The notes: generated by a model not told the origin, from the letters alone. DNA of 64,000 bases from Hyperoplus lanceolatus (GCA_026929865.2 CM049397.1:1-64000); one strand, 5' to 3'; positions 10,970 through 22,755 are shown, numbered from the stretch's first letter. Program-made: numbers and translations.

Positions 10970-12235
10970 ATGGAGGCGGATACTGAGTATGGTTCCGTCC
11001 AAGGAGGAGAAGCAGAGGAGTATACAGGGGAGAGAGGGCCTACTGCCCCCCGAGAGGAGGGGGTTGAGGGGCTGAAGGGAAAAGGAGAGAAAGGGTCCGC
11101 GGAGGATCTCGATTTCAGGCAATTGGAGGAAGGACGGAGGTTTGATCCGGCCGAACACCCTCGGGCATATGTGTTTAGTAGAACTATGGGAGGTAATTCG
11201 GGGGATGGTTTAGATGGGGCGGGTAACCTAGTACCCAGATCAATGGACATCCGAGAAACGATTAAGAATAAAAGGGGGAGATTAACCATCACTCAAGTAC
11301 CCCTAGTGGAGTTGGTGGAACAGGGTGACTGTATGTTAGTAAATCCTGCCAATGCGAGATTGTCTCATGACGGAGGAGTGGCTAAAGCATTAGTACTGAT
11401 AACTGGTGATATTATGCAAAAGGAAAGTATAATGTTAAGTAATGATTATCAGGGGGCCTTTCCCAGAGACATGGTGGTGATTACGGAAAAAAGTGTGAAT
11501 GAGAACGTAACGTGTGTATTACACGTAGTGTTACATCCAGTAGCTAGGACAGAGGGAGAAGACCTGGTGAAGGTGTTGAGAATGGCATATGAGAAAATAA
11601 TGCACGTAGCTCTTACACAGGTAAACCAAGGTAAACCGAATAACGTCATAATGACGCCGTTTGGGTGTGGAATTTATAGATATAGTTCTCCAGATTCACT
11701 GAAAGCCTTTATGTTGGCCTGGAATAGTTTAGGTGCTGCGCTAAACATAACTATGTGCGTAAATGAGATAAACAGATATAATGAGTGGGGAGAGGCATTA
11801 AAGAATTTCAGTTCTACTTTAATAAATGAATTATTCCAAGATGTGTCGTTCGCTCTACGAGGGGAAAGGGGAGAGGAAGTAGAAGGGGAGTTAGCTGAAA
11901 TCTGGGGCGTGTACGGTGGACCAGTTGAACCGAGTTATAGAGGTCAGGGGCCCACTGGGGGTGAAATTATAACACTAGGGAGCATTAGGTTTTCGGTAGA
12001 AGTAAAGGCACCAGATCAGGTAGACATGACTTATGGAATAGGCCCACTGCTGGTACTTCATGAGAAGGATTTAACAGAGTCTCCAGATTATGATGCAGAA
12101 GTGAGAAGGATGTTGGGTCAGGCACATAGCAGACGCGCGAGGGCTGAAGCCATGATAGGGATGTTTGCTATTAGCGGACAAAGACTACAGGGGTGGCGTG
12201 TAGGAAGAGTGGTAGAGGTAAATCCAGCGATGTAG
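10970..12235 (+). CDS. Macro-domain protein of the foamy-like retrovirus
   Basis: About 422 residues from the ATG at 10970 (an in-frame GTG lies at 10937). The first 100 residues are acidic and Gly-rich. Residues about 105-275 read as a macro domain: LVNPANARLSHDGGVAKAL matches the VNAANS-LLGGGGV-hydrophobic ADP-ribose loop, GAFPRDMVVITE corresponds to the G-x-x-x-T-P strand, and VIMTPFGCGIYRYSSPDSL to the P-x-x-x-x-G-I-Y/F-G loop. In the known family this fold binds or removes ADP-ribose; some RNA viruses (coronaviruses, alphaviruses, hepatitis E virus) use it against host PARP defences. A domain of about 120 residues with unknown role follows. It lies where gag would begin and slightly overlaps the next block. 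Function in this virus is inference. It could be an accessory gene or an N-terminal extension of Gag. Confidence 0.75.
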   Translation: MEADTEYGSVQGGEAEEYTGERGPTAPREEGVEGLKGKGEKGSAEDLDFRQLEEGRRFDPAEHPRAYVFSRTMGGNSGDGLDGAGNLVPRSMDIRETIKNKRGRLTITQVPLVELVEQGDCMLVNPANARLSHDGGVAKALVLITGDIMQKESIMLSNDYQGAFPRDMVVITEKSVNENVTCVLHVVLHPVARTEGEDLVKVLRMAYEKIMHVALTQVNQGKPNNVIMTPFGCGIYRYSSPDSLKAFMLAWNSLGAALNITMCVNEINRYNEWGEALKNFSSTLINELFQDVSFALRGERGEEVEGELAEIWGVYGGPVEPSYRGQGPTGGEIITLGSIRFSVEVKAPDQVDMTYGIGPLLVLHEKDLTESPDYDAEVRRMLGQAHSRRARAEAMIGMFAISGQRLQGWRVGRVVEVNPAM

Positions 12236-14246
12236 CAAAACAATGGTATGACACCTGCGCTCATGTTGCGATAACAGAAAGGGATTATTCCCGTAACGAG
12301 CAGCCTACTATAGAAGAAATTAGTAGACCACTGGAAACAGCGATTAGGACTGTAATTACATGGGCTGAACAAGCGTCTTCCCGGATACTAACAGTAAGAA
12401 TGCGCACTCAGGGAAGAACCTATAAAGGTATTCATGTAAGACGGCTGTTAGAGGCAGTAGCACAAGCAGTTCCCTTTCAAGATTGTGCGCCTATAATCAG
12501 GCTTTTGGTGGATACTCCCGATTTAAAACAGTATCTTAATGAAAAACTAATAGAAAACTATGAGAAAATCCAAATAGTTGGAGTAAGAGGAGAGGGCAAA
12601 GAAGAGAAGGAGATAGTAAAGCCAGATGGCTACTTGGAGGGGGGAGGAAGTAGACGACCGGGGACACCATATCCTAGTCCAGCGAGGGGGGTGGATAACC
12701 GGTTGGGGCCAATTGACATCAGAACTTCAACACCTAGTGGTACATCAAAGCATGGAATGTCCAGACCATTAGTGTCCTTTGCCCCTGATCTGGCGCCGAT
12801 AGCGAGGGGGAGGCATGGGGGAGCAGGGCCGTATGTCAGAAAACAATATAATCCCCACCGTTTGCCAGCGCTGCCTCCGGTGTGGATGACAACGGATGGG
12901 TTCACGTATAATCCACAAACAGACTTTGTTCAGCACGTTAGTGGGAAACAGTGGGAAAATGTAGACGGAGAGGAGTTAATATTAGACTGGTACCCGATCA
13001 CACACGAAGAATCTAGGTATACAGCAGGTGCGCTGTCTGCAAACACAGTGTTTATGCAAAAGAAAATCCCTCATACATGGAAAGAAGCATATTTAGTGTC
13101 TGGATATGATTATTACAGAGAGGGTAGCATCAGGAGAGATATGGCAACTCAGGCTTATGCACAAGCTATAAGACCTCCGTCAATAAACAGAGAAGTAGTC
13201 CGGTGTGCGCCGGTGTATGAAGAAGAACCAAGAAGGCCTATTAGCCCAATACATATAAATGAGTCGCGTTTTCCAACGTATGCTGATCAATACATGAATA
13301 GAGGAATGATGGGGAGCATACGAGAAGAGGATGAGGAGGAGGTTAATGATTCAAAATATCCAACCTTAGCGTTTCCAATAGCAGACAAATCAAGGGGTCA
13401 TGCTGATTGTATGCAGGATAAAACCTCAGTGAGGGCCTCTTCAATTATAGATGACAGAAGATACAGGACAGATGTGACAATGAGTCCAAAGGATTTTAAA
13501 TATCAGATTCCGGAAAGGAATACCGACGAGACAGACGTTCAGTTTATCTCTAGGTGTAAGGAAACAGGAGTCAGTCAGCAGATTTTATCAAATCCCGCAG
13601 TGGTAGGATTTTTTAATATCAGCAGAAATGTAGGTTGCCAAAAGGATTAACTCCTTGGGATGTTTTGGCGTTGACCAGGCTGACTCCTGGAATGAGTAGA
13701 ATCGACGAGAAAGTAACTAATTTAATAAAGGCTATTAAGAACAGGCGCACAACGTTAACATTAGCAACGGTGGAGATGGACCATATAACAGATGATGCCA
13801 TACATATGGAAAGAATATTAAAAGAAATACAGGGGGGGTATGAGTTAGCATTGAGATGGCGGGGTTACTCATATTCAAGGAAAATGGAGGAAGTGGCAGT
13901 TTATGACGCAAAACAAAAATTGTTCACTGAACAGAAAAAGACACAGGTATTGGAGAAACCTGGGGCGAAAGATGCGCCGTCAAAAAACGACAAAGCGGCG
14001 GTGGAGCCGGGGAACAAGTTCACAAAGCAGTCAAAACAGACTTTTGGTGCACAGTCAAAGAACACAAACTCCGGAGGTTATGCACCACAGGGGTCTCAAG
14101 TACAGAATACAACACAGTCAAATCCCCGGCCATGGGCAAAAACCGAGGTGTGGGGAAAAATGACAAATGTAGAAAAAGAGGAGTTGAGGAAGAAACAGGA
14201 AGAGTGGGATATGAAGTACAAGAAACCAAAAATAGACCAGCCTTAG
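12193..14246 (+). CDS. gag: Gag-like region of the foamy-like retrovirus
   Basis: Two overlapping open blocks cover this stretch. The first contains a basic, Pro/Gly-rich middle (RPGTPYPSPARG, ARGRHGGAGPYVRK) and a C-terminal part with no familiar motif; the second is rich in Lys and Gln and ends in a basic tail overlapping pol. No CCHC zinc knuckle is seen, which fits foamy Gag, where basic Gly/Arg boxes replace it. Assignment rests on position between the LTR/first ORF and pol and on composition, not on recognised capsid motifs. As a fossil it may carry one or two breaks. Confidence 0.5.
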
Positions 14247-17200
14247 AATTATTGGATAAATACACGTGGGAGGAGGATTACAATTTTTATGCCGATTTCA
14301 AAGACACAATTTACAGGGTAGACACGGGAGCAGAAATTACAATAAATGCTCAAGGAAGTAATACAGGGGAGGAGAGAGTAGTAGAATTAGCAGATGGAAC
14401 AATAAAGTCATTACCAGAAATTAATAATAAAGGTTTAGTAGGAGTGAAGGGCCTGGATAATTTAATTTCTGTAAAAGACTTGTTGTTATGTAAAAAGTTA
14501 TCATATCTAAAAGAAATGGATGTGAATGCTCAAATAGAAGATCAAATAAAACATAGTGATCTACCAGATAAGAATGAACTCAGGAAAGTTTTGCTTATGG
14601 GAAATTATGCTAAATTCAAAAATGATGTAGGAAAAGTTGAAGAATTTACCCATACAATAAGAGGAGGGATGCCACCAAAGCAGGCCCCTTATCCAATCAA
14701 ACGGGAATTGAGAGAAGAAGTAGGCACTATCATAAGAGAGTTAGAAGAATTGGGGATAATTAGAGAAATAGAAAATCCGCCAACAAATCTACCCATTATG
14801 GCTGTACCAAAGCCTGATGGCACATGCAGAATTGTGCATAATTTAATAGAATTGAATACAAGATTGTGTACTGATGCAAGGCAATTGATAAACCCTTCGC
14901 GTACTATGAGGGTGTTGCCCCAAAAATTGTATAAAACCTGCATAGATCTCAGTAATGGTTTTTGGTCAATCCCGATTTGTAATCAATCTCAATATAAAAC
15001 TGCATTTCAATATCAAAGAATAGCCTATGTTTGGTGTAGGTTGCCTCAGGGTTACAAGAACAGTCCTAATGTGTTCCAAACAGCAGTTATGAAAACATTG
15101 GAGGGGTTGGATGTCACCATTTACATAGATGACATTTTTATGACGCATGATGGAGCCGAGGAGCACCTGACATGTTTACAAGAGGTTTTGTTGCGATTAA
15201 AGAGGGCTGGATTCAAAGTAGGGCTTAAAAAATGTGAAACTGGGCGTTATGAATTACAATATCTAGGGTTCAAGATATCCCTGGCAGGAAAAGAACTGAC
15301 TGATGCTTATAAACGAAAGGTAGCAGAGTTCAAAACACCCAGTTCTGTGAAAGCTCTAGAACAATTCCTTGGAATATGTGAGTATATATCCAATCATGTG
15401 CCGCGTATGAGTGAACTAGCGTCACCCCTTCATAAATTAAAAGGTAAACTTAGACGAAAAGGAGCACCAAAGGATTTTTTGCTAAGTGAGCTAGAAACAG
15501 AGCAGTATGAAAACATGAAAGCTTACATCATGATAGAAGCTGTTCAGCTGGAAAGAAGGGAAGAAAAGCTCCCTCTAGAGGCTCATTTGACTATAGGAGA
15601 GAAAGGGGGGGGGGGGTGTATTGAGGTGCGAAATGCCAGATCTAAAAGACCCACTCTGTTTCTTTCTAACACTTGGTCAAGTTCAGAGCAAAAATATTCC
15701 ATCGAAGAAAAGTATTTGTGTTTGGCTTATAGGTTCTGGCCGGTGTTAAAAGATGTTGCGGGAAGTCAAGATTTGGTGTATTTTACTCCCGTAAATAGTA
15801 TAAAGGAGGCGACGAAGCAGACAACTGCAGGCGCCAAAGCTATGCTTTCTCGGTGGGGGAAATGGGAATTAATGATAATAGATCCTCAGGTAAGATTTGA
15901 ACTTGAGGGACATATCTTAAAAATAGTTAAACCAGACTCAAAACTACATACGAAACCAAAGGTCACTTTGTTTACGGATGGTAGTTTACATGGAGGAGAT
16001 GAACAAGCTGTATGGGCTTTTATATTGAAAAATGAAGATGGAAATGTGATTGCGCAACGCACAGGAAGGTGTAAAGGCAGTGCACAAACCGCAGAAGTAA
16101 CTGCAGTACATGAAGGTCTGATATGTTGTAGAGACAAAGGAATATTTGCAATCAGAATAGTGACAGACAGTGTATACAGCTACAAGGCCGGGACACAGGA
16201 ATTGGAATATTGGAAATTAAGGGAATATACCAATGTCAAAGGTGAACCACTGGTCCACGAGCAGTTATGGAGTATGATAGCAGAATTGACAGGGAGGATA
16301 ACAATTGAATGGTTTCATGTTAAAAGTCATACAAAAACAGAGGATTTTGACCATGCTGGAAACCGCGAGGTAGATAAATTAGCCCAAAATAGGTTTAGAG
16401 TGGCGAAATTGAGCGTCGTTTTCCCTCCTGAGTGGAGAACCAAAGATAAACATGTAAAGGTGCCAATAAACCAGGCGTATGAGGTGGTGCGGGAAATACA
16501 TGAAAACCTGGGGCACGTAGGTTTGAAACGGATAAAACTGTTTTTGAAAGAACATTTAATCCACATTCCTACACTCAATGCACATACAACATTAATCAGA
16601 TCGAGATGTCAACAGTGTGCTTTGGTGGGAGGATATAAAAGAAACATGCCTAAGCCATTACAAATTGTATGTAAAGAGCCAGGGATGCACTTCAGTGCAG
16701 ATGTTGCTGGGCCCTTTTCAAGTAGGACCAAGTTAGGAAATAAATATTTCTTGATTATTGCAGATAACGGGTCCTCCTATAAGCATGTATATCCATTGAG
16801 GGCTGCTACGGGCCGAATTATAGCGGTGAGACTAGGGGATCACCTATGTCATTTTCCTACCACTAGGTCGATAAGGATGGATAATGGGACACATTTCAAA
16901 AATAAGTGGGTGGGGGCGGTACTAACAGATAGTTCAGTACAAGAAATCTGGTCGGTTCCATACGCTTCATACACAAATGGAATAGCAGAAAGGGCGGTGA
17001 GGACGGCAAAAGACTGGATCATTAAAAATGCTCCAGTAACTTGGGATGAACCTGTCCAGTTAACTAGACTAAATATATATTTAAAACAACCCAAGCTAAT
17101 CCGGTTATTAAGCAGGTTATTACAAAAGCAGGACCTTTTATGCCGGGAGATTTAGTTTGGGTAGGGAGAAGGTCAGTGAATTTAGGAGAGGGAAAGTGGA

Positions 17201-17307
17201 AATCAAAAATAGAGGGCAAGGACGTTGTGGTTTCACAAAACGGTAACGTAGTTATACTAAAGAAGTTTGGACCAGCACATCCTACTCAATTACGGAAGAA
17301 AAAATAA
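14132..17307 (+). CDS. pol: Pol of the foamy-like retrovirus (protease, RT, RNase H, integrase)
   Basis: Starts at its own ATG inside the end of the gag-like region, as in foamy viruses, where Pol is made from a separate spliced RNA. Protease: RVDTGAEITI near residue 64. Reverse transcriptase about residues 170-430: LPIMAVPKPDG, DLSNGFWSIPI, LPQGYKNSP and YIDD at 15122-15133. RNase H about 610-770: TLFTDGS, QTAEVTAV, TDSVYS and HAGNREVDKLA. Integrase from about 785: an HENLGH...CQQC zinc domain, then catalytic SADVAG, RMDNGTHF and NGIAERAVRTAKDW. A basic SH3-like tail follows up to about 17307. Long and nearly whole; I see about one break. Closest relatives by eye are spumavirus Pol proteins. 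Confidence 0.88.
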
Positions 17308-17319
17308 TTTGATATCATT

Positions 17320-18105
17320 ATGGCTTCTGCGTATCCACTTAGCCTGCGGACACCTGTTGACATTTGCGATTTGTTCATACATAATTCACAGGCTACTTGG
17401 GTATTAAACTGTTGTGGATCCAAGGGGGCGACCATTTGGCTGGGGAGTAATACAAAGAATTTGTCTCTGGCATTAAAAGGAGTTATTCCAGAAAACTGGG
17501 AACGTGTATTGAGGCAGGTATGGAGGAAATATGTATTAGGTTCATGTGCTGCATGCTCTGCACGCGTGACAGACAGTGTGTGGCGGGGACCTGCTGCACA
17601 CAGACCTGTGATGTTTTGCATAGCGTCAAGTGGCTGCAGTTATGCTGAGAGCCCGAGAGAGGGCTTACCCTCATGTAGGCTGATATTCTGTAACAACTGT
17701 TTTAATTTGTATGCATTACGCATGATAATTGGACGTTATGATCATCCGGTAGATTTTAACGGAAAATGTCAATGTTCGTCCACTCCGGAGGGGGTGTTAC
17801 CTTGTGAAAATGCGACAAGAATTGGGCTGAGTTCAGGGTTAGAATTACTGAAAGGGGACGGTACTATCCATCCTTCTGATTCTGAAAGATTGGGTTATCA
17901 TAGGGGTGTTAACAGAAAATTGGGAATGTATACTTCTACTTTGGATCTAGGTCCTAATCTGTCACCTCTTCAAAAAATGATAAAAACCCAGTTTCCTATT
18001 CTAAGCCCTGATAGACCTAGTCTGTTCACTGGCAGTAAAACAGTGTCAACTGTGACACTGTATCCAGATATCAGACGGTTAACAATAAGTTGTTTCCTAA
18101 AATGA
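17320..18105 (+). CDS. Cys-rich accessory ORF A between pol and env
   Basis: 261 residues, not recognised. It has many cysteines in pairs: CCGSKG, CAAC, SGC, CNNC and CQC, spaced as in a zinc-binding protein, and a Trp-rich stretch early on (WVLNCCG, IWLGS, ENWERVLRQVWRKY). No signal peptide or membrane segment. It starts right after pol and overlaps the next ORF by a few bases, so both are probably expressed from one spliced transcript. Foamy viruses carry their transactivator Tas and Bet after env; a zinc-binding regulator in a different place is one possibility, but there is no sequence match I can show. Confidence 0.6.
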   Translation: MASAYPLSLRTPVDICDLFIHNSQATWVLNCCGSKGATIWLGSNTKNLSLALKGVIPENWERVLRQVWRKYVLGSCAACSARVTDSVWRGPAAHRPVMFCIASSGCSYAESPREGLPSCRLIFCNNCFNLYALRMIIGRYDHPVDFNGKCQCSSTPEGVLPCENATRIGLSSGLELLKGDGTIHPSDSERLGYHRGVNRKLGMYTSTLDLGPNLSPLQKMIKTQFPILSPDRPSLFTGSKTVSTVTLYPDIRRLTISCFLK

Positions 18106-18494
18106 AAAGGAGCAAATCTTATGAAATAGAATTTCAAATGATTCTTTTACAACTATTAGAGGGTGTGTTTAGTAAGCATGGTGGAGCTGCTGTAGGCAGG
18201 AGACCTCGGCATGAGGAAATCGATTGGGTAACTTTACTGTCTAGAAAGCAGGAGAAAGATATTACATATTGGGCTACGGAGGTTGCATTACCATGTTCGC
18301 TACCTCAGAGCGATGGGTCTGCCCCCACTCTGTTGTTACATATACAGATGGTGTTAACCAAAGAATCACAAGGCCGTGTGAAGACGGCAAGGGTAGTCGT
18401 GTCTCAAACAGCGCTAGAGCATAAAGAAAAACCACAAAGTAAGTATGCTAAACTATTAAAGCTGTTCAAGAGAAAGAACACTCTAACGGAATAA
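18090..18494 (+). CDS. Small accessory ORF B between pol and env
   Basis: 134 residues, not recognised. Begins with a basic stretch (MFPKMKRSKSYEIEF) and ends with a Lys-rich one (KYAKLLKLFKRKN), with a hydrophobic, beta-like middle (LLLHIQMVL). It overlaps ORF A by 16 bases. A basic-ended small protein could be nuclear or RNA-binding; that is only an inference. Confidence 0.5.
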   Translation: MFPKMKRSKSYEIEFQMILLQLLEGVFSKHGGAAVGRRPRHEEIDWVTLLSRKQEKDITYWATEVALPCSLPQSDGSAPTLLLHIQMVLTKESQGRVKTARVVVSQTALEHKEKPQSKYAKLLKLFKRKNTLTE

Positions 18495-18639
18495 CATAGG
18501 CTAAGTGTAATTCACTTAAGCTGATTTCTTCATTTACATCAAAAGGAATGAGTAGGAGATGGAGATAAAGGGGGAACGGGCTGACCTTAATAAGATAGAA
18601 CAAACAGTGGTGACTTATGAGGCCACAAGACAGAGATAA

Positions 18640-20515
18640 TTGAATCATGCTTTCTTACTCTGTTCTATGTACATAATATTCATGATAACTGCTTTACTTG
18701 GGATAATTATAGGATATGCCCAAATTACTACATATTCAGTTAGAACCTGGGATGTGAAGGAAATTAAAGTGGAGGAAAGACTAGGATCTGTTATTCAAGA
18801 TGAATACAGTATACAACTATTGCCATGTACCAGTGAGACATCTCCATGTGAATATCAAACTCAATGTAAAGAACGGAATGTAACTACATACCGTGAATTA
18901 TTAGTAAAGGAAATGTTAAATAGGAACGTTAACCTTAGTGGACTGAATATGGATGCTTACATTATGACGGGAGTTATGAATAAGTTGTGGAGTTCGAAAA
19001 CACAACCCTTTCAAATCTTAAATTCAAGAATTCCATCTCTTTTAAATGAAACTGATTGTAAATCATCTTGGTTTCATGTTAATCGCAATAGACTTGAGGT
19101 TGACTCGTATGACAAAGAGATAATGAGCGTGTCAACGTTTGTTAATGACTCACACATTCTAACAAAAATGTCATGGTTTTTGAAAGCTATGCGGACATTT
19201 AAATGTGTGACTATCACTGCTAATTGGACAAACATAAAAAATGGATATATCACTAGGCGATCAGAAAGACAATTAGAAATTGTGCATGGTTTACTGTAAA
19301 TAATAAGACATTAATTAGATACACAGATCCTTTGAAGTCAGAGCGGATGTCAGAGCCTTTGGGTTTATCTGAAAATTGGAACCATACGAAACCTATTATT
19401 AGTTACACCACTGTAGCTGTGCCAGCGACAAATAAAATTCATGTGTTGTATTTATGGCAGAATATATTTCCTGAAGAACAATCTGAGGACAGTAAGGAAA
19501 ATTATGAATTAAAAAATAATACAGCAACTGAGGAAAGAATGGAGGAAGAAGGGGTGACTGACACCGTGTATCAATTACCTTTGCGTCCTGTAAGAAGACG
19601 AAGGCATCCGCAATCGGAATTCAAGAAATACTTTGAGGTGCTTTTTGGACAACAAAGTATTAGATTAAAAAACAAAAGATATTTTCAGTGGGGCTTACAA
19701 GTCCTTTCAACTGATTATAGACTAGTTGGTTATCCGAAAGGAATTAATTGGCTGAGGAATGTTACATTTCCTGAGGAGGTTCTATATTATATGTTAGTAC
19801 CAAATTTTGAACATATCGAAAATAAGCGATGGCTGGAAGAAAATGGAACTCTGGTTATGAGTAATTTCTTACAATGTGTTAACAAGACATTGTATGAGGC
19901 TCTTCCGGTAGTGATTAAATCTGTATTAGAAACGGGTATGTATCCAAAAAACCAAAAAGAAATAACTAACAAGTTTGTTAGACCATATTGTCGGCTTAAA
20001 CTCCAGCTGGTCCAAAACGCTGCTGCACGTATCATCACCAAAACCCCTGCCATCTGTCACATCACCCCCATCCTGCACCAACTTCACTGGCTCCCTATCA
20101 AACACCGTATCGAATATAAGATCCTCCTCAATACATTCAATGCCATACATAACCTCGCCCCCCCATATCTGTCTGACCTCATCCAAATCAATACTCCCAC
20201 CCGGTCACTTAGATCCGCCTCCTCCATCAACCTACTCGTCCCCCCAGCTCGTCTGTCCACCATGGGGGCTCGAGCTTTCAGCCACTCCGCCCCACGCCTC
20301 TGGAACAGCCTTCCCCCGGACATCAGAAATATGGACTCACCTCTCACCTTCAAATCCCACCTCAAAACACACTTATTTAGGCAGGCATACTCACCCATGG
20401 ACTGAAAATCTGCTGCAAGCTCTGTGCTTTTTAAACTTGTTTTAATTGTGTTTTTGCCTTTGTTATGCATGTTAGGCGACCTTGAGTGCCTCGAAAGGCG
20501 CCATATAAAATAAAT

Positions 20516-20552
<37 letters not shown>

Positions 20553-21901
20553 GGGGCTGCCTGCGAATGACCAATATCATATGTTTAATTACACCAATTG
20601 TGGAATTAATCATTTAAAATATCTGTGGCGTGAAACAATGACCATTACTCCTGGAGTAGACAGATATGTGGGGATTGGCTTGTTACCATCAGAGATTTAG
20701 ATTTTAGAGCCATGTTTTTTAAGCTATACGTTTAAGGGATCATTCATATCTTTTGGAAACATTCCTGAAGCAGCAATGGTTTTCTTTACACGCAGCACAT
20801 TATTATGAATATATTGGAACAAAACAATCAACTCCCAGAGCGGTCTCGGTGGAAATCCGGGGATGCAAAAATTGTATAGCTCCACCGTCAATATTGACCA
20901 AGGTGGTATATGAAAAGGGTAAGAAACATATTGAATATACATTAGATCTTCGTGAAACGATGACACATTCTAATCCTGAGGGCAAATATCCATCTGTAAA
21001 ATATGGTTATTATGGTAAAGAATTTTGTTCTGAAAAAGATAATTATGAATTTTGTTATGAAAAGGACTCTTTTTCAGAGTCCACCATGCATCAAGCCAGG
21101 ATGGTGAATAGAACATTTTTTTGGTCACAAAGATATAGAATGCATGATGGGATATTGATTGGGAAGAGTTTTGAAAAATTGATAGACATGTATTTTTCAA
21201 ACTCCCCGTCCAGACATGTGACGACCAATAAAATAATGTTGAATTCACACACCTTCTGGGGACATGTAGAAAGAGAAGTAAAAAATGTTTCCCAACATCC
21301 CATTCCCAAATTTCAAAAGATTTTTGAACAACGCTTTGGAAAATGGCTGAATGTTACATGAGAAACGTTTGAGGACGAAAAAATAAAAAATGGTTTTCCA
21401 GGGGCTCGGCCTGAATTTCAACAAGTTTCACTTTCGGAGTTACGAATAGCTAGGACTAGCTGGGTGAATGAAATAGTGTGTCATGTTGGAACGAAATATG
21501 CTTTTAGTGCCCAATCTGCATTTTATGGACGAAATGTGTTTCCAGACAAGTGGCTAATAAAAGGATTAGACGTCAGAGTCCCATGGAGTAATCCATTCCC
21601 TTCTGTTGATTTTAAACATTATAATATGTTAAGGTTCTGGCCAAAGAACCTTTCATCTGAAGTAGATTTTCAAGCTATTACAGACTGCAAACAAGGGTTT
21701 GTCCCAGGCTATGAGGAGAGTGGCTTAGATGGCTTTGGGGTAAGGGACCAGGGAACTTTTTCATTAAACAACATTATGAGAAAAGCCTCTGAAGGAGTTG
21801 TAAAAGGGATACAACACCTTGGTGCCGGGGCTGTGGGAGTAGTGGTAGATTTACTTTACCAAAGTTTTGGGTTTGTGATTTTAAATATTTTAATCGTTTG
21901 A
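18640..21901 (+). pseudogene. env: Env of the foamy-like retrovirus, split by an L2 insertion
   Basis: The N-terminus carries a hydrophobic segment (YIIFMITALLGIIIGYAQI) like the long membrane-spanning leader of foamy Env. Many N-glycosylation sites (NVT, NVS, NET, NDS, NWT) and paired cysteines follow. RPVRRRR near 19585-19610 is a furin-type cleavage site separating surface and transmembrane parts, with a hydrophobic stretch after it. The last part ends in a membrane anchor (AVGVVVDLLYQSFGFVILNILIV). An L2 LINE with an ATT tail occupies 19985-20551. Apart from that insertion I judge there to be about two or three breaks. A decayed fossil gene. Confidence 0.75.
19985..20551 (+). mobile_element. 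L2-type LINE 3' fragment inserted in env
   Basis: Encodes the C-terminal end of an L2 reverse transcriptase: LVQNAAARIITKT, then LHWLPIKHRIEYKILL, APPYLSDLI, and LWNSLPPDIR...FKSHLKTHLF. A short 3' UTR (TTGAGTGCC..GCGCCATATAAAATAAA) and an (ATT)n tail at 20516-20550 end it. Same orientation as env. More GC-rich than the surrounding retrovirus. It is 5'-truncated with no clear target duplication, as usual for L2. Confidence 0.9.
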
Positions 21902-22105
21902 CAGCACTAGTTATAATGATAAATTTAACATTGTTTGCCTGCTCACATGCTAACGCTAGCTTGCGTACTAACCCACTTACGTTAGCATTCCTCAATCAAG
22001 GGGTGTGTGGCATGGAACTGTTATTGAAGAGTGAGCAGGCTCTCACCTTAGCGCTCACTCAAATTGTTGTTAGTCCACAGTAAAAGTTTTAAAAAAGCAT
22101 TGGTG
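21902..22105 (+). other. Post-env retroviral remainder
   Basis: Short stretch after env up to the minus-strand LINE. An ORF of 61 codons (21898-22083) begins near the env end and has a hydrophobic start; it is too short and unrecognised to call a gene. No polypurine tract or LTR found. Confidence 0.35.
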
Positions 22106-22755
22106 GAATTCAAGATTCAAGATTGTTTTATTGTCATATGCACAACAATTACAGAGTAGTCGCTGGCAATTAAATTCTTTAGTCTTGGGCTCCTCCAACA
22201 GTGCAATAAAGAAAGTGTCTAAGTATAAAAGAAACACAAGTGGGAAGCTGAGACATAAATAATGAAAAAAGCAGCAACAACAATAATAGTAGTAATAATA
22301 ATAATAAGAATTAAGTGTATAAGAGGAACTCAAGAATAGCAGAGACCTAAATACAAAACTAAATACATGTAAAATGTAAACAGACGTGTTTATCCAGATG
22401 TCGACTGGTTATAAAGTGGCATGTTATAAAGTGGCAAGTTATAAAGTGTCACTGTGGTGAGCTAAGAAGCTCAGGAGTTCAACAGTCTGTTGTTCTTCTG
22501 GTCCAGGTGGGAGAGGGCAGTGTGGAGGGCGAGGGCGATGGCGTCGTCTATGGACCTGTTTGCCCTGTAAGAGAACTGCATGGGGTCCAGTGAGACAGGG
22601 AGGGAGGAGATGATGAATGATCTGACTAACCGCTCAAAGCACTTCATGACGATGGAGGTGAGTGCTACTGGGCGGTAGTCGTTGAGGCAGGATTATGGTG
22701 GACTATTTGAGACATGTGGGGACCACAGACTGGAGCAGTGACATGTTGAAAATGA
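22106..22755 (-). mobile_element. LINE fragment, minus strand, truncating the retrovirus
   Basis: Read on the minus strand it ends with a (AATCTTG)n-like tail after CATATGACAATAAAAC. Upstream, 22460-22700 encodes [20 protein letters not shown] and [18 protein letters not shown], an RT finger/palm entry typical of non-LTR elements. It ends there and jumps to the 3' UTR, so most of the RT is deleted. It abuts the env end at 22106. Confidence 0.75.

Larger units (their letters stand above)
8686..22105 (+). mobile_element. Foamy-virus-like endogenous retrovirus (fossil), 3' end lost
   Basis: Order: 5' LTR (8686-10161), primer site (10162), leader, macro-domain ORF, gag-like region, pol, two accessory ORFs, env. 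The pol resembles spumaviruses: the reverse transcriptase has LPQGYKNSP and YIDD with a downstream GLKKCE...LGFKIS...LTD arrangement like foamy Pol, and pol overlaps gag with its own start. An L2 LINE is inserted in env. A minus-strand LINE starts at 22106 and no 3' LTR is seen, so the copy is incomplete. Long open stretches remain; I judge only a handful of breaks (about three to five) besides the insertions, suggesting moderate age. Left boundary is inferred from the TGTTGAGT start shared with the solo LTR at 55398-59068. Confidence 0.85.

Noticed and set aside
10909-11292. Minus-strand ORF rich in Pro and Ser
   Set aside because: Shadow of the acidic, Gly-rich start of the macro-domain ORF on the plus strand.
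20084-20470. Minus-strand ORF over the L2 fragment
   Set aside because: Antisense shadow of the L2 reverse-transcriptase end.
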